64,000 nucleotides of DNA from Roseicella frigidaeris (GTDB taxonomy: Bacteria > Pseudomonadota > Alphaproteobacteria > Acetobacterales > Acetobacteraceae). The first letter of the stretch is position 1, and each line of letters begins with the position of its first letter. The position numbers and the translations under genes were made by a program. Shown piece by piece: positions 16,601-24,465 of the stretch. The stretch is from the NCBI RefSeq assembly GCF_003258945.1, contig NZ_QLIX01000017.1, forward strand, positions 1 through 64,000, written 5' to 3'. The notes beneath the pieces are model-generated. The model worked only from the letters and a program-made list of their open reading frames with translations. It had not been told where the DNA came from and made no database searches.

Positions 16601-18287
16601 CAGCGCCGCCGCTGCCCTCGCCGCCAGCGCCGCCCAGGCGGAAAGCCGGCGCGGCGCCCTGGCGCCGCAGCTCGAGCGGCTCGGCACCGAGGCTGCCGAG
16701 GCCGAGGCGGCGTTGCAGGCGGCCCAAGAGGCCCTCGCTGCCCTGCCCGAGCTAGCCGCGCTGCGCGCCGCCGCCGCCGCAACCGAGGCTGAGGATGCGG
16801 CGGCCATCGCCGCCGAGGCCGCGGCGCGCGAGGCCCGCACCGGCGCCGAGGCGGCGCTGGAGACGGCGCGCGAGGCGTCGGCGCGGCTCGTGGCCGAGGC
16901 CGCCCAGGCAGAAAGCCGCATCGAGGCGCTGGCGCCACAGCTCGCCCGCATCGCCGCCGAGGCCGAGGAGGCCGAGGCGGCACGGGCCGAGGCGGCGGCG
17001 AGCCAAGCCGCCCTACCGGCGCTGGAGGCGATCCGCGCCGGGGTGGAGGAGGCCCGCGGCGCGCTCTCCGCCGCCCGTGCCGGCGAGGTCGGCGCGCTCG
17101 AGGCGGTGGCCGGGCTGCGGGCGGAGCGCGACCGGATCGCTGCCCGTCGCACCGCCACCGAGGCCGAGCAGGCGGGCTGGACGACCCGGCGCGAGGATGC
17201 CGCGACCAGGCGCGAGGCGCTGGAGGCGCGCGCCGCCGAGGCGCGGGCCGAGCATGACGGCCTCGCCGCGCTGCCCGAGGCCGCCGCCGCCCGGCATCGC
17301 CAGGCCGGGACGGCGCTGGCCGAGGTGGAGGCGGCGCATGCCGCCGCCGCCGCCGCGCTGGCCGCCGCCGAGACCGAGCGGCGCGAGGCGGCCGAGGCAC
17401 GGCGGACGGCGGATGCCGCCTTCGCCACGGCGCGCGAGGCGCAGCTCCGCGCCGAGGGCGCCGCCGAGCAGGCGGCGACCGCCGCCGAGGCGGTGCGCGA
17501 GCGGGTGATCGAGCGGCTCGGCGAGGATGCCGCCCTGCCGGAGCCCGGCGAGCTCTCGGATGCCGCCGAGGAGCGGGCGCGCCGCAAGCTGGAGCGGCTG
17601 GCGCGGGAGCGGGAGGAGATGGGCCCGGTCAACCTCCGCGCCGATGTGGAGATGGCCGAGATCGAGGGCCGGATCGGCGAGATCACCCGCGAGCGCGAGG
17701 AGATCGGCGCCGCCATCGCCAAGCTGCGCGGCTCGATCGGGCATATCAACCGCGAGGGCCGCGAGCGGCTGCGGACCATCTTCGACCGGGTGAACCGCGA
17801 GTTCATCGACCTCTTCACCCGGCTCTTCGGCGGCGGCAGGGCGCATCTGGCGCTGGTCGGGTCGGAGGACCCGCTGGAGGCGGGGCTCGAGATCTATGCC
17901 GAGCCGCCGGGCAAGCGGCTCGCCGCCCTCTCCCTGCTCTCGGGCGGCGAGCAGGCGCTGACCGCGCTCTCCCTCATCTTCGCCGTCTTCCGCTGCCATC
18001 CGGCGCCGGTCTGCGTGCTGGACGAGGTGGATGCGCCGCTCGACGACGCCAATGTCGAGCGGCTCTGCGACCTGCTCGACGGCATGGCGATCGAGAGCGG
18101 CACCCGCTTCCTGGTGGTGACGCACCATCCGCTGACCATGGCGCGCATGCACCGGCTCTACGGGGTGACGATGCAGGAGCGCGGGGTGAGCCGCTTGCTG
18201 AGCGTCGATCTCGGCCGGGCGGTGGAGATGGTGGACGGGGCGGCGCCCGGGGGCGCGCCGGGCGGGGCGGTGCAGGCGGCGGAGTGA
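13635..18287 (+). CDS. smc: Chromosome segregation ATPase SMC, unusually long
   Basis: A 1550-residue SMC protein, against about 1150-1200 for most bacterial homologues. The head has Walker A GPNGCGKSN starting near residue 57, the ABC signature LLSGGEQALTAL near 1436 and Walker B VCVLDEVDAPLDD with Asp1463. A hinge-like globular segment lies near residues 715-832 (GAALGEALDSPLDP and around). Between head and hinge both arms are Ala/Glu/Arg coiled coil. The extra length comes from matched 90-residue tandem modules in both arms (separate entries). SMC with ScpA/ScpB compacts and segregates the chromosome. The GTG at 13635 overlaps the upstream stop codon. The long open frames on the other strand here are codon-bias shadows. 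Confidence 0.95.
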   Translation: MSGESGGPSPDDAPAPEGAAAGVALRATLARLRIAGFKSFAEPTTVEVLPGLTGIVGPNGCGKSNVVEALRWAMGETSARSMRGGEMEDVIFAGTATRPGRNLAEVTLYLEEATGLAPPPNAEAEDLEIIRRIARGEGSSFRVNGREVRARDVQTMFADIGSGARASAMVSQGKVAAMIGAKPEERRQVLEEAAGISGLRARRHEAELKLRQAETNLTRAEDLLGQLDTQRNGLQRQARQANRYRNLSGLVRQAEAEWLALLAARAEAALAHARAGFETAAATTRRAEAEAEAAAIRSFEAEKALPAPREAEALARTALERRRVESEGLEAEERRARAGLEAAAARLAQIERDLAHARGVEADAAAAEARLAAERAALDDSARTLPGRLAAAEAALQEAAEAARAAERSANLATEEAAALAARVNAAAAALDAAGQRARRLGGQREAIAAEHAAALAARVAPERLAAAQAAVTAAEQGFAAARAALAEAEAARAAAQEAHAAARRDAGAAEAEAGRAHAALAEAGQRAGRIAAQHAAIARDHAAAEAALVPGSRLQAAEAAAAAAEAELESRRAALEAAEAARAAAQEAHAAARRRIADAEALRERAAAEAATTAQRAAQLREQHARLAEQREAARAAGIPAERVAAAQQEAQAAEAALAAALQAVTEAEAGRAAAAGAHGMARAAAAEAEGAEARALAEAQALGETLAANAAAGSAAPPVLDAIRVPPGLEAALGAALGEALDSPLDPAAARHWRALAPFAAPPALPAGLQPLAAMVEAPPALARALSQIGLLPEGTAGEALQVALAPGQALVARDGAVWRWDGHTARADAPNPGATRLALRNRLHAAEARLAGSRAATEAARAARQRAEREEAEATAAEAAQRETRRAAEARLAAARAEASRLAAAAAEAESRLSALEPQLARLAGEHAEAEAAAEMAAAALRALPAPEAAIAEYDAAARAETAAAAAEAEARDARAEAEMGLQRARSAAAALAASAAQAESRRGALAPQLERLGTEAAEAEAALQAAQEALAALPELAALRAAAAATEAEDAAAIAAEAAAREARTGAEAALETAREASARLVAEAAQAESRIEALAPQLARIAAEAEEAEAARAEAAASQAALPALEAIRAGVEEARGALSAARAGEVGALEAVAGLRAERDRIAARRTATEAEQAGWTTRREDAATRREALEARAAEARAEHDGLAALPEAAAARHRQAGTALAEVEAAHAAAAAALAAAETERREAAEARRTADAAFATAREAQLRAEGAAEQAATAAEAVRERVIERLGEDAALPEPGELSDAAEERARRKLERLAREREEMGPVNLRADVEMAEIEGRIGEITREREEIGAAIAKLRGSIGHINREGRERLRTIFDRVNREFIDLFTRLFGGGRAHLALVGSEDPLEAGLEIYAEPPGKRLAALSLLSGGEQALTALSLIFAVFRCHPAPVCVLDEVDAPLDDANVERLCDLLDGMAIESGTRFLVVTHHPLTMARMHRLYGVTMQERGVSRLLSVDLGRAVEMVDGAAPGGAPGGAVQAAE
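14940..15749 (+). repeat. Three 270-bp modules in the N-terminal coiled-coil arm of SMC
   Basis: Equivalent Q-R-A codons fall at 14940, 15210 and 15480, exactly 270 bp (90 residues) apart. A 32-bp block is identical at 15114-15145 and 15384-15415. Each module has one proline about 26 residues in (codons at 15018, 15285, 15555). A degenerate earlier module has its proline at 14790. Each module is alanine-rich coiled coil broken once at the proline. Confidence 0.85.
16371..17180 (+). repeat. Three 270-bp modules in the C-terminal coiled-coil arm of SMC
   Basis: The E-S-R codons following A-A-x-A fall at 16371, 16641 and 16911, again exactly 270 bp apart. Each module has a shared L-x-P-Q-L segment and one A-L-P break (proline codons at 16476, 16746, 17016). 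A degenerate fourth module has its proline at 17274. Number and period match the modules in the N-terminal arm with which this arm pairs. Confidence 0.85.
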
Positions 18288-18363
18288 GCGGCGGGCGCGG
18301 CCCGTCGCGGCATCGTCACCGCCCGCCCCTTGATCCCGGGCCGCTCCGGGCGATTGCTGCCTT

Positions 18364-20241
18364 ATGCCAGTCCCAGGGCTCTTCCGACTCGTCGAACGCC
18401 TGATCGATCCCGTCGCCCCGCCCGGCACCCCAGCCGGGCGGCTGCTCGGCACGCCGGTGCCCGAGACGGCGCCGCCGCGCGCCCTGCTCGGCTTCTACTG
18501 GCATTTCCTGCGCCAGACCCGGGCATTGTTCCTCGCCCTCTTCGGCGCCGGGCTGCTGGTGGCGCTGCTGGATGCCGCCATCCCGACCATGATCGGCCGG
18601 CTGGTCGGGCTGCTGAGCACGCATCGGCCGGAGACGCTCTGGGCCGAGGCCGGGCCGATGCTGCTCGGCATGGCAGCGATCGTGCTGCTCGGCCGGCCGG
18701 CGGCCCTGCTGCTGCAGACGCTGATCACCCAGCAGGGCATCAACGGCAACGTCACCAGCCTGATCCGCTGGCAGAGCCACTGGCAGGTGGTGCGCCAGGG
18801 CCTGCCCTTCTTCCAGGAGGATTTCGCCGGCCGCATCGCCAACCGCGTCATGCAGGCCGGGCCGGCGCTGCGCGAGAGCGTGGTGCAGGTGATCAACGCC
18901 GTCTGGTACATCCTGGTCTACGGCACCGCGGCGCTGCTGCTGCTGGGCAGCGCCGACTGGCGCCTCGCCCTGCCGATCGCCGCCTGGTTCCCGCTCTACG
19001 CCCTGTTGCTGCGCTACCTGGTGCCGCGGATGCGCGAGCGCTCGCGCCGCGCCTCGGAGCAGCGCAGCCTGCTGACCGGGCGCATCGTCGACAGCTACAC
19101 CAACATCCAGACGGTCAAGCTGTTCGCCCGGGCGCGGGAGGAGGACGCCTTCATCCGCGATGGCATCCTCGGCCTGAACCAGGCCTTCCAGCGGCAGATG
19201 CGCCTCGTCACCTTCAACGGCTTCGCCCTGGCCACGCTGAACGCCGCCATGATCACCGCCATGGCGGCGATCGCGGTCTGGCTCTGGACGCGCGGGGCGA
19301 TCGAGGTGGCGGCCGTCGCCACGGCCCTGCCGATGGCCTGGCAGATCGCCAACATCTCGGGCTGGGTCGCCTTCAACGTCACCGCCATCTTCGAGAATCT
19401 CGGCGTGGTGCAGGAGAGCATGGGCTCGATCGCGGTGCCGCCCACCGCGCCCGACCCGCCCGGGGCGGTGCCGCTCCGCGTCCGGCGCGGCGAGATCCGC
19501 TTCGAGGGGGTGCGCTTCGCCTATGGGCGGGAGGCGGGGGTGATCCAGGGCCTCGACCTCCGCATCGCGCCGGGCGAGCGGGTCGGGCTGGTCGGGCATT
19601 CCGGCGCCGGCAAATCGACGCTGGTGAGCCTGCTGCTCGGCTTCTTCCGGCCGGAGGGGGGGCGCATCCTGGTGGACGGGCAGGACATCGCCGGCGTCAC
19701 GCTGGAGAGCCTGCGGGCGGCGATCGGGGTGGTGACGCAGGACACCGCGCTGCTGCACCGCTCCATCCGCGACAACATCCGCTACGGCCGGCCGGAGGCG
19801 GACCAGGCGGCGGTGGAGGCGGCGGCGGCGCGGGCGCATGCCGATGGCTTCATCCGCGCCCTGCAGGACTGGCGCGGCCGCTCGGGCTACGAGGCGCATG
19901 CCGGCGAGCGCGGGGTGAAGCTCTCGGGCGGCCAGCGGCAGCGCATCGCCATCGCCCGGGTGCTGCTGAAGGACGCGCCGATCCTGGTGCTGGACGAGGC
20001 GACGAGCGCCCTCGATTCCGAGGTGGAGGCGGCGATCCAGGAGCAGCTCGACACGCTGATGCAGGGCAAGACGGTGCTCGCCATCGCGCACCGGCTCTCC
20101 ACCCTCTCGCGCATGGACCGGCTGGTGGTGCTGGAGCATGGGCGGATCGTCGAGGAGGGCACCCATGCGGCGCTGCTGCGGCGCGACGGCACCTATGCCC
20201 GGCTGTGGCGACAGCAGAGCGGGGCCTTCGCGGGGGCGTAG
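18364..20241 (+). CDS. ABC transporter, fused permease and ATPase (exporter type)
   Basis: A 625-residue half-exporter. Residues about 45-335 form the six-helix ABC type-1 domain. The nucleotide-binding domain has Walker A GHSGAGKST near residue 411, Q-loop VVTQDTALLHRSI, signature LSGGQRQRIAIARVLL, Walker B ILVLDEATSALDSE and the H-loop AHRLSTL. It should homodimerise in the inner membrane. Export of lipids, peptides or drugs is possible; no partner gene identifies the substrate. It begins 76 bp after smc and is followed by a TRAP binding-protein gene 111 bp on, with no obvious functional link. Confidence 0.93.
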   Translation: MPVPGLFRLVERLIDPVAPPGTPAGRLLGTPVPETAPPRALLGFYWHFLRQTRALFLALFGAGLLVALLDAAIPTMIGRLVGLLSTHRPETLWAEAGPMLLGMAAIVLLGRPAALLLQTLITQQGINGNVTSLIRWQSHWQVVRQGLPFFQEDFAGRIANRVMQAGPALRESVVQVINAVWYILVYGTAALLLLGSADWRLALPIAAWFPLYALLLRYLVPRMRERSRRASEQRSLLTGRIVDSYTNIQTVKLFARAREEDAFIRDGILGLNQAFQRQMRLVTFNGFALATLNAAMITAMAAIAVWLWTRGAIEVAAVATALPMAWQIANISGWVAFNVTAIFENLGVVQESMGSIAVPPTAPDPPGAVPLRVRRGEIRFEGVRFAYGREAGVIQGLDLRIAPGERVGLVGHSGAGKSTLVSLLLGFFRPEGGRILVDGQDIAGVTLESLRAAIGVVTQDTALLHRSIRDNIRYGRPEADQAAVEAAAARAHADGFIRALQDWRGRSGYEAHAGERGVKLSGGQRQRIAIARVLLKDAPILVLDEATSALDSEVEAAIQEQLDTLMQGKTVLAIAHRLSTLSRMDRLVVLEHGRIVEEGTHAALLRRDGTYARLWRQQSGAFAGA

Positions 20242-20352
20242 GCGCCCTGCCCGGCAGCGGGCCGGGCCGGCAGCCGCCGCGCCGCGCGCGTTGCGCCGGC
20301 CGGCGGTTCCGCGCATTCTGCCGTAGCAACGACTTCGGGAGCAACCTCCAGG

Positions 20353-21444
20353 ATGAACCGCCGCCGCCTGCTCGCACGCGGCGCCGCCGGCGCCGCCGGC
20401 GCCGCGACGCTTGCCACGCCCAACCTCGCCTCGGCGCAGCCGCGCCTGCGCTGGCGCTGCCCGGGCAGCTTCCCGAAATCCCTCGACACCCTCTGGGGCA
20501 CCCAGGAATACATCGCCCGGCGCGTCTCGGAGATGACCGACGGCGCCTTCCAGATCCAGGCCTTCGGCCCGGGCGAGCTGGTGCCGGCGCTGCAGGTGCT
20601 GGACGCGGTCGGCGCCGGCACGGTCGAGTGCGGCTTCACCAGCGGCTACTACTACCTGGGCAAGGACCCCTCCCTCGCCATCGTCACCTGCATCCCCTTC
20701 GGCCTTTCCTCCCGCCAGCACTGGGCCTGGCTGACCCATGGCGGGGCGCGCGAGCTCTATGCCGAGGTCTATCGCGACCAGGGCGTGGTCGGCATCCCGG
20801 CCGGCAACACGGCGGCGCAGATGGGCGGCTGGTTCAGGAAGGAGATCAAGTCGGTCGAGGACCTGAAGGGGCTGAAATTCCGCATCGCCGGCTATGGCGG
20901 CAACGTGCTCGGCAAGCTCGGCGTCGTCACCCAGCAGATCGGCGGCCCGGACATCTACCCGGCGCTGGAGCGTGGGGTGATCGACGGCGCCGAATGGGTC
21001 GGGCCCTATGACGACGAGAAGCTCGGCTTCAACCGCGTCGCCCAGTTCTACTACTACCCCGGCTGGTGGGAGTACTCGCCCTCCATCGACATGATGGTGA
21101 ACGCCAAGGCTTATGAGGAGCTGCCGGCGCAGTACAAGGCGGTGCTGAACGCCGCCTGCACCGAGAGCTGGCACTGGATGGCGGCGCGCTACGACGTGCT
21201 GAACCCGGCGGCGCTGCGGCGGCTGCTCGCCTCCGGCACCCAGCTTCGCGGCTTCCCGCGCGACGTGCTGCAGGCCTGCTACAAGGCGACGCAGGAGCTC
21301 TATGCCGAGCTCGGCGAGCAGAACCCGCGCTTCAAGCGGCTGCATGCGAAGTGGGACGCCTTCCGCATCGAGCAGACGCAGTGGCTGCGGGTGGCGGAGG
21401 ACAGCCTCGGCAATTTCCTGGCGGTGCAGACGGCGCAGCGCTGA
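20353..21444 (+). CDS. TRAP transporter solute-binding protein (DctP family), copy 1
   Basis: A 363-residue periplasmic binding protein. A Tat-like signal (NRRRLLARGAAGAAGAATL, cleavage near SAQ) is followed by the DctP fold. The family motifs are VEDLKGLKFRIAGYGGNVL and DIYPALERGVIDGAEWVGPYDD, where the conserved Arg would bind the substrate carboxylate. The sequence resembles the 2-oxo/mannitol-type DctP group. TRAP transporters need DctQ and DctM membrane subunits; neither is in the window, so this is an orphan binding protein or is served from elsewhere. A close paralogue follows directly downstream, evidence of tandem duplication. Confidence 0.93.
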   Translation: MNRRRLLARGAAGAAGAATLATPNLASAQPRLRWRCPGSFPKSLDTLWGTQEYIARRVSEMTDGAFQIQAFGPGELVPALQVLDAVGAGTVECGFTSGYYYLGKDPSLAIVTCIPFGLSSRQHWAWLTHGGARELYAEVYRDQGVVGIPAGNTAAQMGGWFRKEIKSVEDLKGLKFRIAGYGGNVLGKLGVVTQQIGGPDIYPALERGVIDGAEWVGPYDDEKLGFNRVAQFYYYPGWWEYSPSIDMMVNAKAYEELPAQYKAVLNAACTESWHWMAARYDVLNPAALRRLLASGTQLRGFPRDVLQACYKATQELYAELGEQNPRFKRLHAKWDAFRIEQTQWLRVAEDSLGNFLAVQTAQR

Positions 21445-21460
21445 GCGCCCGATCCGGACC

Positions 21461-21481
21461 GGGGCGCGAACCTTGCGCCCC
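21461..21481. terminator. Hairpin between the two TRAP binding-protein genes
   Basis: Seven-base arms GGGGCGC and GCGCCCC surround a 7-base loop 16 bp after the first stop codon. There is no T tract. It could be a weak terminator or a stabilising 3' stem that sets different expression for the two paralogues. Confidence 0.35.
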
Positions 21482-21555
21482 CCGCATGGATCGTGATCGA
21501 CTTCGCGGGGCCGCCGGCAGAGCGGCCCGCCGAAGCCAGGGAGAGATCATTGTCC

Positions 21556-22632
21556 ATGAACCGCCGCGGCCTGCTGGCCGCGGGCGCCGCCGGCACCGCG
21601 CTGGCCGCCCCCACCCTCGCCGCCGCCCAGCCGCAGGTGATGTGGCGCTGCGCCGGCAGCTTCCCGAAATCGACCGACGTGCTCTGGGGCGTGCAGGAGA
21701 TGATCGCCCGCCGGGTCGGCGAGCTGACCGGCGGCGCCTTCCAGATCCGCCCCTTCGCCGCCGGCGAGCTGGTGCCGGCGCTGCAGGTGATGGATGCCGT
21801 CACCGCCGGCACCATCGAATGCGGCTACACCTCCGCCTACTACTATATCGGCAAGGACCCGACGCTCGGCTTCGGCACGGTCATGCCCTTCGGCATGAAC
21901 ACCCGCCAGCACCTGGCCTGGATCCAGCAGGGCGGTGGGCGCGAGCTGATGGAGGAGGTCTATCGCGACCAGAACGTCGTCTCCCTCCCCTGCAGCAACA
22001 CCGGCGCCCAGATGGGCGGCTGGCTGCGCCGGGAGATCAAGTCGGTCGACGACCTGAAGGGGCTGAAATTCCGCATCGCCGGCCTCGCCGGCACGGTGCT
22101 GACGAAGCTCGGCGTCGTCGCGCAGCAGCTCGGCGCGGCCGATATCTACCCGGCGCTCGAGCGCGGCGTGGTGGACGGCGCCGAATGGGTCGGGCCGCAT
22201 GACGACGAGAAGCTCGGCCTGCCGCGGGTGGCGCCCTACTATTACTATCCCGGCTGGTGGGAGCCTTCCGCCCAGGGCGAGATCATGGTCAACGCCCAGG
22301 CCTGGGAAGGGTTGCCGAAGCCCTACCGGCTGGCGCTGGAGGCGGCGACCGCCGAGACCCAGGTCTGGAGCACCGCCCGCTACGACACGCTGAACGTGCT
22401 GGCGCTGCGCCGCATGGTCGGCGGCGGGACGCAGCTCCGCGCCTATCCGCGGGACGTGCTGCAGGCCAGCTATAAGGCGACGCAGGACACCTATGCCGAG
22501 CTCGGCGAGCGGAATCCGCGCTTCCGCAAGGTGCATGCCGGCTGGGACCGCTTCCGCCGCGACACCCAGGCCTGGTTCCGCGTCGCCGAGGACAGCAGCG
22601 CCAATTTCCTGGCGCTGGTCGAGCGGGGCTGA
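21556..22632 (+). CDS. TRAP transporter solute-binding protein (DctP family), copy 2
   Basis: A 358-residue paralogue of the preceding gene, collinear over its whole length with identical blocks such as IKSVDDLKGLKFRIAG and GAEWVGPHDDEKLG. The Tat-like signal is NRRGLLAAGAAGTALA. The ATG at 21556 is chosen. A TTG two codons earlier (21550) is closer to the GGGAGAG site and is an alternative start. The substitutions cluster outside the conserved ligand-binding segments, so both copies are probably functional, perhaps with shifted specificity. No DctQM genes accompany it. Confidence 0.93.
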   Translation: MNRRGLLAAGAAGTALAAPTLAAAQPQVMWRCAGSFPKSTDVLWGVQEMIARRVGELTGGAFQIRPFAAGELVPALQVMDAVTAGTIECGYTSAYYYIGKDPTLGFGTVMPFGMNTRQHLAWIQQGGGRELMEEVYRDQNVVSLPCSNTGAQMGGWLRREIKSVDDLKGLKFRIAGLAGTVLTKLGVVAQQLGAADIYPALERGVVDGAEWVGPHDDEKLGLPRVAPYYYYPGWWEPSAQGEIMVNAQAWEGLPKPYRLALEAATAETQVWSTARYDTLNVLALRRMVGGGTQLRAYPRDVLQASYKATQDTYAELGERNPRFRKVHAGWDRFRRDTQAWFRVAEDSSANFLALVERG

Positions 22633-22646
22633 GCCGCATGACACGG

Positions 22647-22672
22647 GCCCTGATGCGGAGACGCATCAGGGC
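22647..22672. terminator. Hairpin between convergent binding-protein genes
   Basis: A perfect 11-base stem (GCCCTGATGCG with CGCATCAGGGC) closed by a GAGA loop, 14 bp after the TRAP gene stop and 8 bp beyond the stop of the convergent ABC binding-protein gene. No T tract follows on either side. The position suggests a bidirectional terminator. Confidence 0.6.
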
Positions 22673-22680
22673 AGCCGGCA

Positions 22681-24270
22681 TCATTTATCCTTCAGCCGCG
22701 CATGCCGGAGCGCGAAGTAGTTGTCCGGCGTCTGCACCACCTCGGCAGTGTTGCGCGCCGCCCAGACGATCTGCTGCTGGTGCAGCGGCACGTAGAGCGC
22801 CTCGTCGCGCACGATGCGGCCGACCTCGTTGATCATGCCCTGGCGCTTCGCCGCATCGGTCTCGACCGCGATGAGGTCGGTCAGCGCGTCGATGCGGGCA
22901 TTGGCGATGCCGCCGTTGTTGAAGTTGCCGCGCGACTTGCCGTCGCGCGAGGCGATGAGGTTGAAGATCGCGTTGTGCGCATCGCCGGTCGCCGGCGTCC
23001 AGCCCAGCAGGTAGAAGCTGGTGTTGAAGCGCGGCGCGTTGATCTCGGCGAAGTAGCGGGCGCGGGTCTGGGCGTTCAGGTTCACCCTCACCCCGATGCG
23101 GGCGAGCATGGAGACGATGGCGGTGCAGATCGCCTCGTCGTTCACGTAGCGGTCGTTGGGGCAGTCCATGGTCACGCCGAAGCCATCGGGATAGCCAGCC
23201 TCGGCGAGCAGCTTCTTCGCGCCCGCGGCGTCGAGCGGCAGGCGCGTGTCCTCGGCCTCGACATAGCCGTTGACGCCCGGGCCCCACATCAGCCCGGTCG
23301 GGTGCGACTGGCCGCGCATGACGGTGCGGTGGATGGCGTTGATGTCGATCGCCTGGTAGACGGCGCGGCGGACGCGGGCATCCTTGAAGGGGTTCTTGCC
23401 CTTCACGTCGCTCTTCAGCAGCTCGGGCCGCAGCTGGTCCATGCCGAGATAGATGGTCCGCAGCTCCGGCCCCTGGATGATGCGCACGCCCTGGCTGTTG
23501 CCGATGCGCGTCACGTCCTGCGGCGGCACGGTGTAGACGAAATCCACCTCGCCCGAGAGCAGCGCCGCGACGCGCGTCGCGTCGTTGGCGATGATGTTGA
23601 GCTCGGCGCGCTCGATGTTGTGGGTGGGCTTGTCCCACCAGGCGGGGTTGCGCTCCAGCACCGTCTTGCGGTCGGGCTCGCGGCTGACCAGGCGGAAGGG
23701 GCCGGTGCCCATGGCGTTGCGGGTGGCGAAATTCTCCTCCCGGCTCGTCAGGTCGGCGGGCTTGGTGGCGTTGTTCTTCTCCGCCCAGGCCTTCGACATG
23801 ATCGCCCAGGTGGTGATCTCCTGCAGCAGGATCGGGTCCGGCGCCAGGGTCTCGATCTCGACCGTGTGGTCGTCGACTTTGCGCACCTCCTTCACCGACG
23901 AGAGGACGGCGGCGAGGTTGGAGCCCTGCGCCCGCACGCGCTCGGCGCTGAAGACCACGTCCTCGGCGGTGAAGGGCGTGCCGTCGGAGAATTTCACGCC
24001 CTGGCGCAGGTGGAAGCGCCAGAGGGTGGGCGAGGGCTGCTCCCAGCGCTCGGCCAGCGCCGGCTCGATGCCCATCTCCTTGTTCCGCCGCACCAGCGGC
24101 TCGTAGATATTGGCGTTGAAGGAGAGCAGGAAGGTCTCGTTGCGCCCGTAGGGGTCCATCGAGTTGACGTCGCCGTCATTGGCCCAGCGGAAGACCTGGG
24201 CGCCGGCCGGCGCGGGGATGGCGAGGGCGGTGCCGCAGAGCAGCGCGGCGGCGAGGGCGAGGCGGCGCAT
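22681..24270 (-). CDS. Peptide/opine-type ABC transporter substrate-binding protein (SBP family 5)
   Basis: A 529-residue periplasmic protein. The signal peptide is residues 1-24 (LALAAALLCGTALAIPAPAGAQ). The family 5 fold follows, with FRWANDGDVNSMDPY, the motif WRFHLRQGVKFSDGTPFTAEDVVFS, the FKDARVRRAVYQAIDI helix and a late WTPATGDAHN loop. Such proteins deliver di-/oligopeptides, nickel or other small solutes to an ABC importer. No permease or ATPase gene is adjacent. The start at 24270 follows GGGAGA. A second, more distant family 5 protein lies at 57762-59369. Confidence 0.92.
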   Translation of the reverse strand: MRRLALAAALLCGTALAIPAPAGAQVFRWANDGDVNSMDPYGRNETFLLSFNANIYEPLVRRNKEMGIEPALAERWEQPSPTLWRFHLRQGVKFSDGTPFTAEDVVFSAERVRAQGSNLAAVLSSVKEVRKVDDHTVEIETLAPDPILLQEITTWAIMSKAWAEKNNATKPADLTSREENFATRNAMGTGPFRLVSREPDRKTVLERNPAWWDKPTHNIERAELNIIANDATRVAALLSGEVDFVYTVPPQDVTRIGNSQGVRIIQGPELRTIYLGMDQLRPELLKSDVKGKNPFKDARVRRAVYQAIDINAIHRTVMRGQSHPTGLMWGPGVNGYVEAEDTRLPLDAAGAKKLLAEAGYPDGFGVTMDCPNDRYVNDEAICTAIVSMLARIGVRVNLNAQTRARYFAEINAPRFNTSFYLLGWTPATGDAHNAIFNLIASRDGKSRGNFNNGGIANARIDALTDLIAVETDAAKRQGMINEVGRIVRDEALYVPLHQQQIVWAARNTAEVVQTPDNYFALRHARLKDK

Positions 24271-24369
24271 GTCGTCGAAGTCTCCCAGCGCGGTCGAGCG
24301 CGGGACGTTATAGCGACCGGCGCGAACCGGCAACGTCCGGTGGAGACACCTGCCAGGAACCCGGACGCG

Positions 24370-24392
24370 AAAAGGGGGCCTTGCGGCCCCCT
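24370..24392 (-). terminator. Rho-independent terminator of the F0 ATP synthase operon
   Basis: An eight-base stem (AGGGGGCC with GGCCCCCT) with a TTGC loop. On the minus strand it is followed by a run of T residues (AAAA at 24370-24373 on the plus strand). It lies 74 bp beyond the atpF stop codon and is the clearest intrinsic terminator in the window. Confidence 0.8.
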
Positions 24393-24465
24393 CCCTGGCG
24401 CATGCCCTTGCGGGGCGCCGTCATGCCGGAATGCGAGCCGGGCCGCGGCGGCCCGGCGCCGCGTC

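Noticed and set aside
13332-17818. Very long open frames on the minus strand inside smc (over 1100 codons each)
   Set aside because: They mirror the Ala/Glu/Arg codon pattern of smc in other frames, have no family sequence and no binding sites. The plus-strand gene has clear SMC motifs.
18330-21011. Long plus-strand frame overlapping the ABC exporter and TRAP gene in another phase
   Set aside because: It runs through two well-supported genes in the wrong phase and has only Arg/Gly/Ala low-complexity content.
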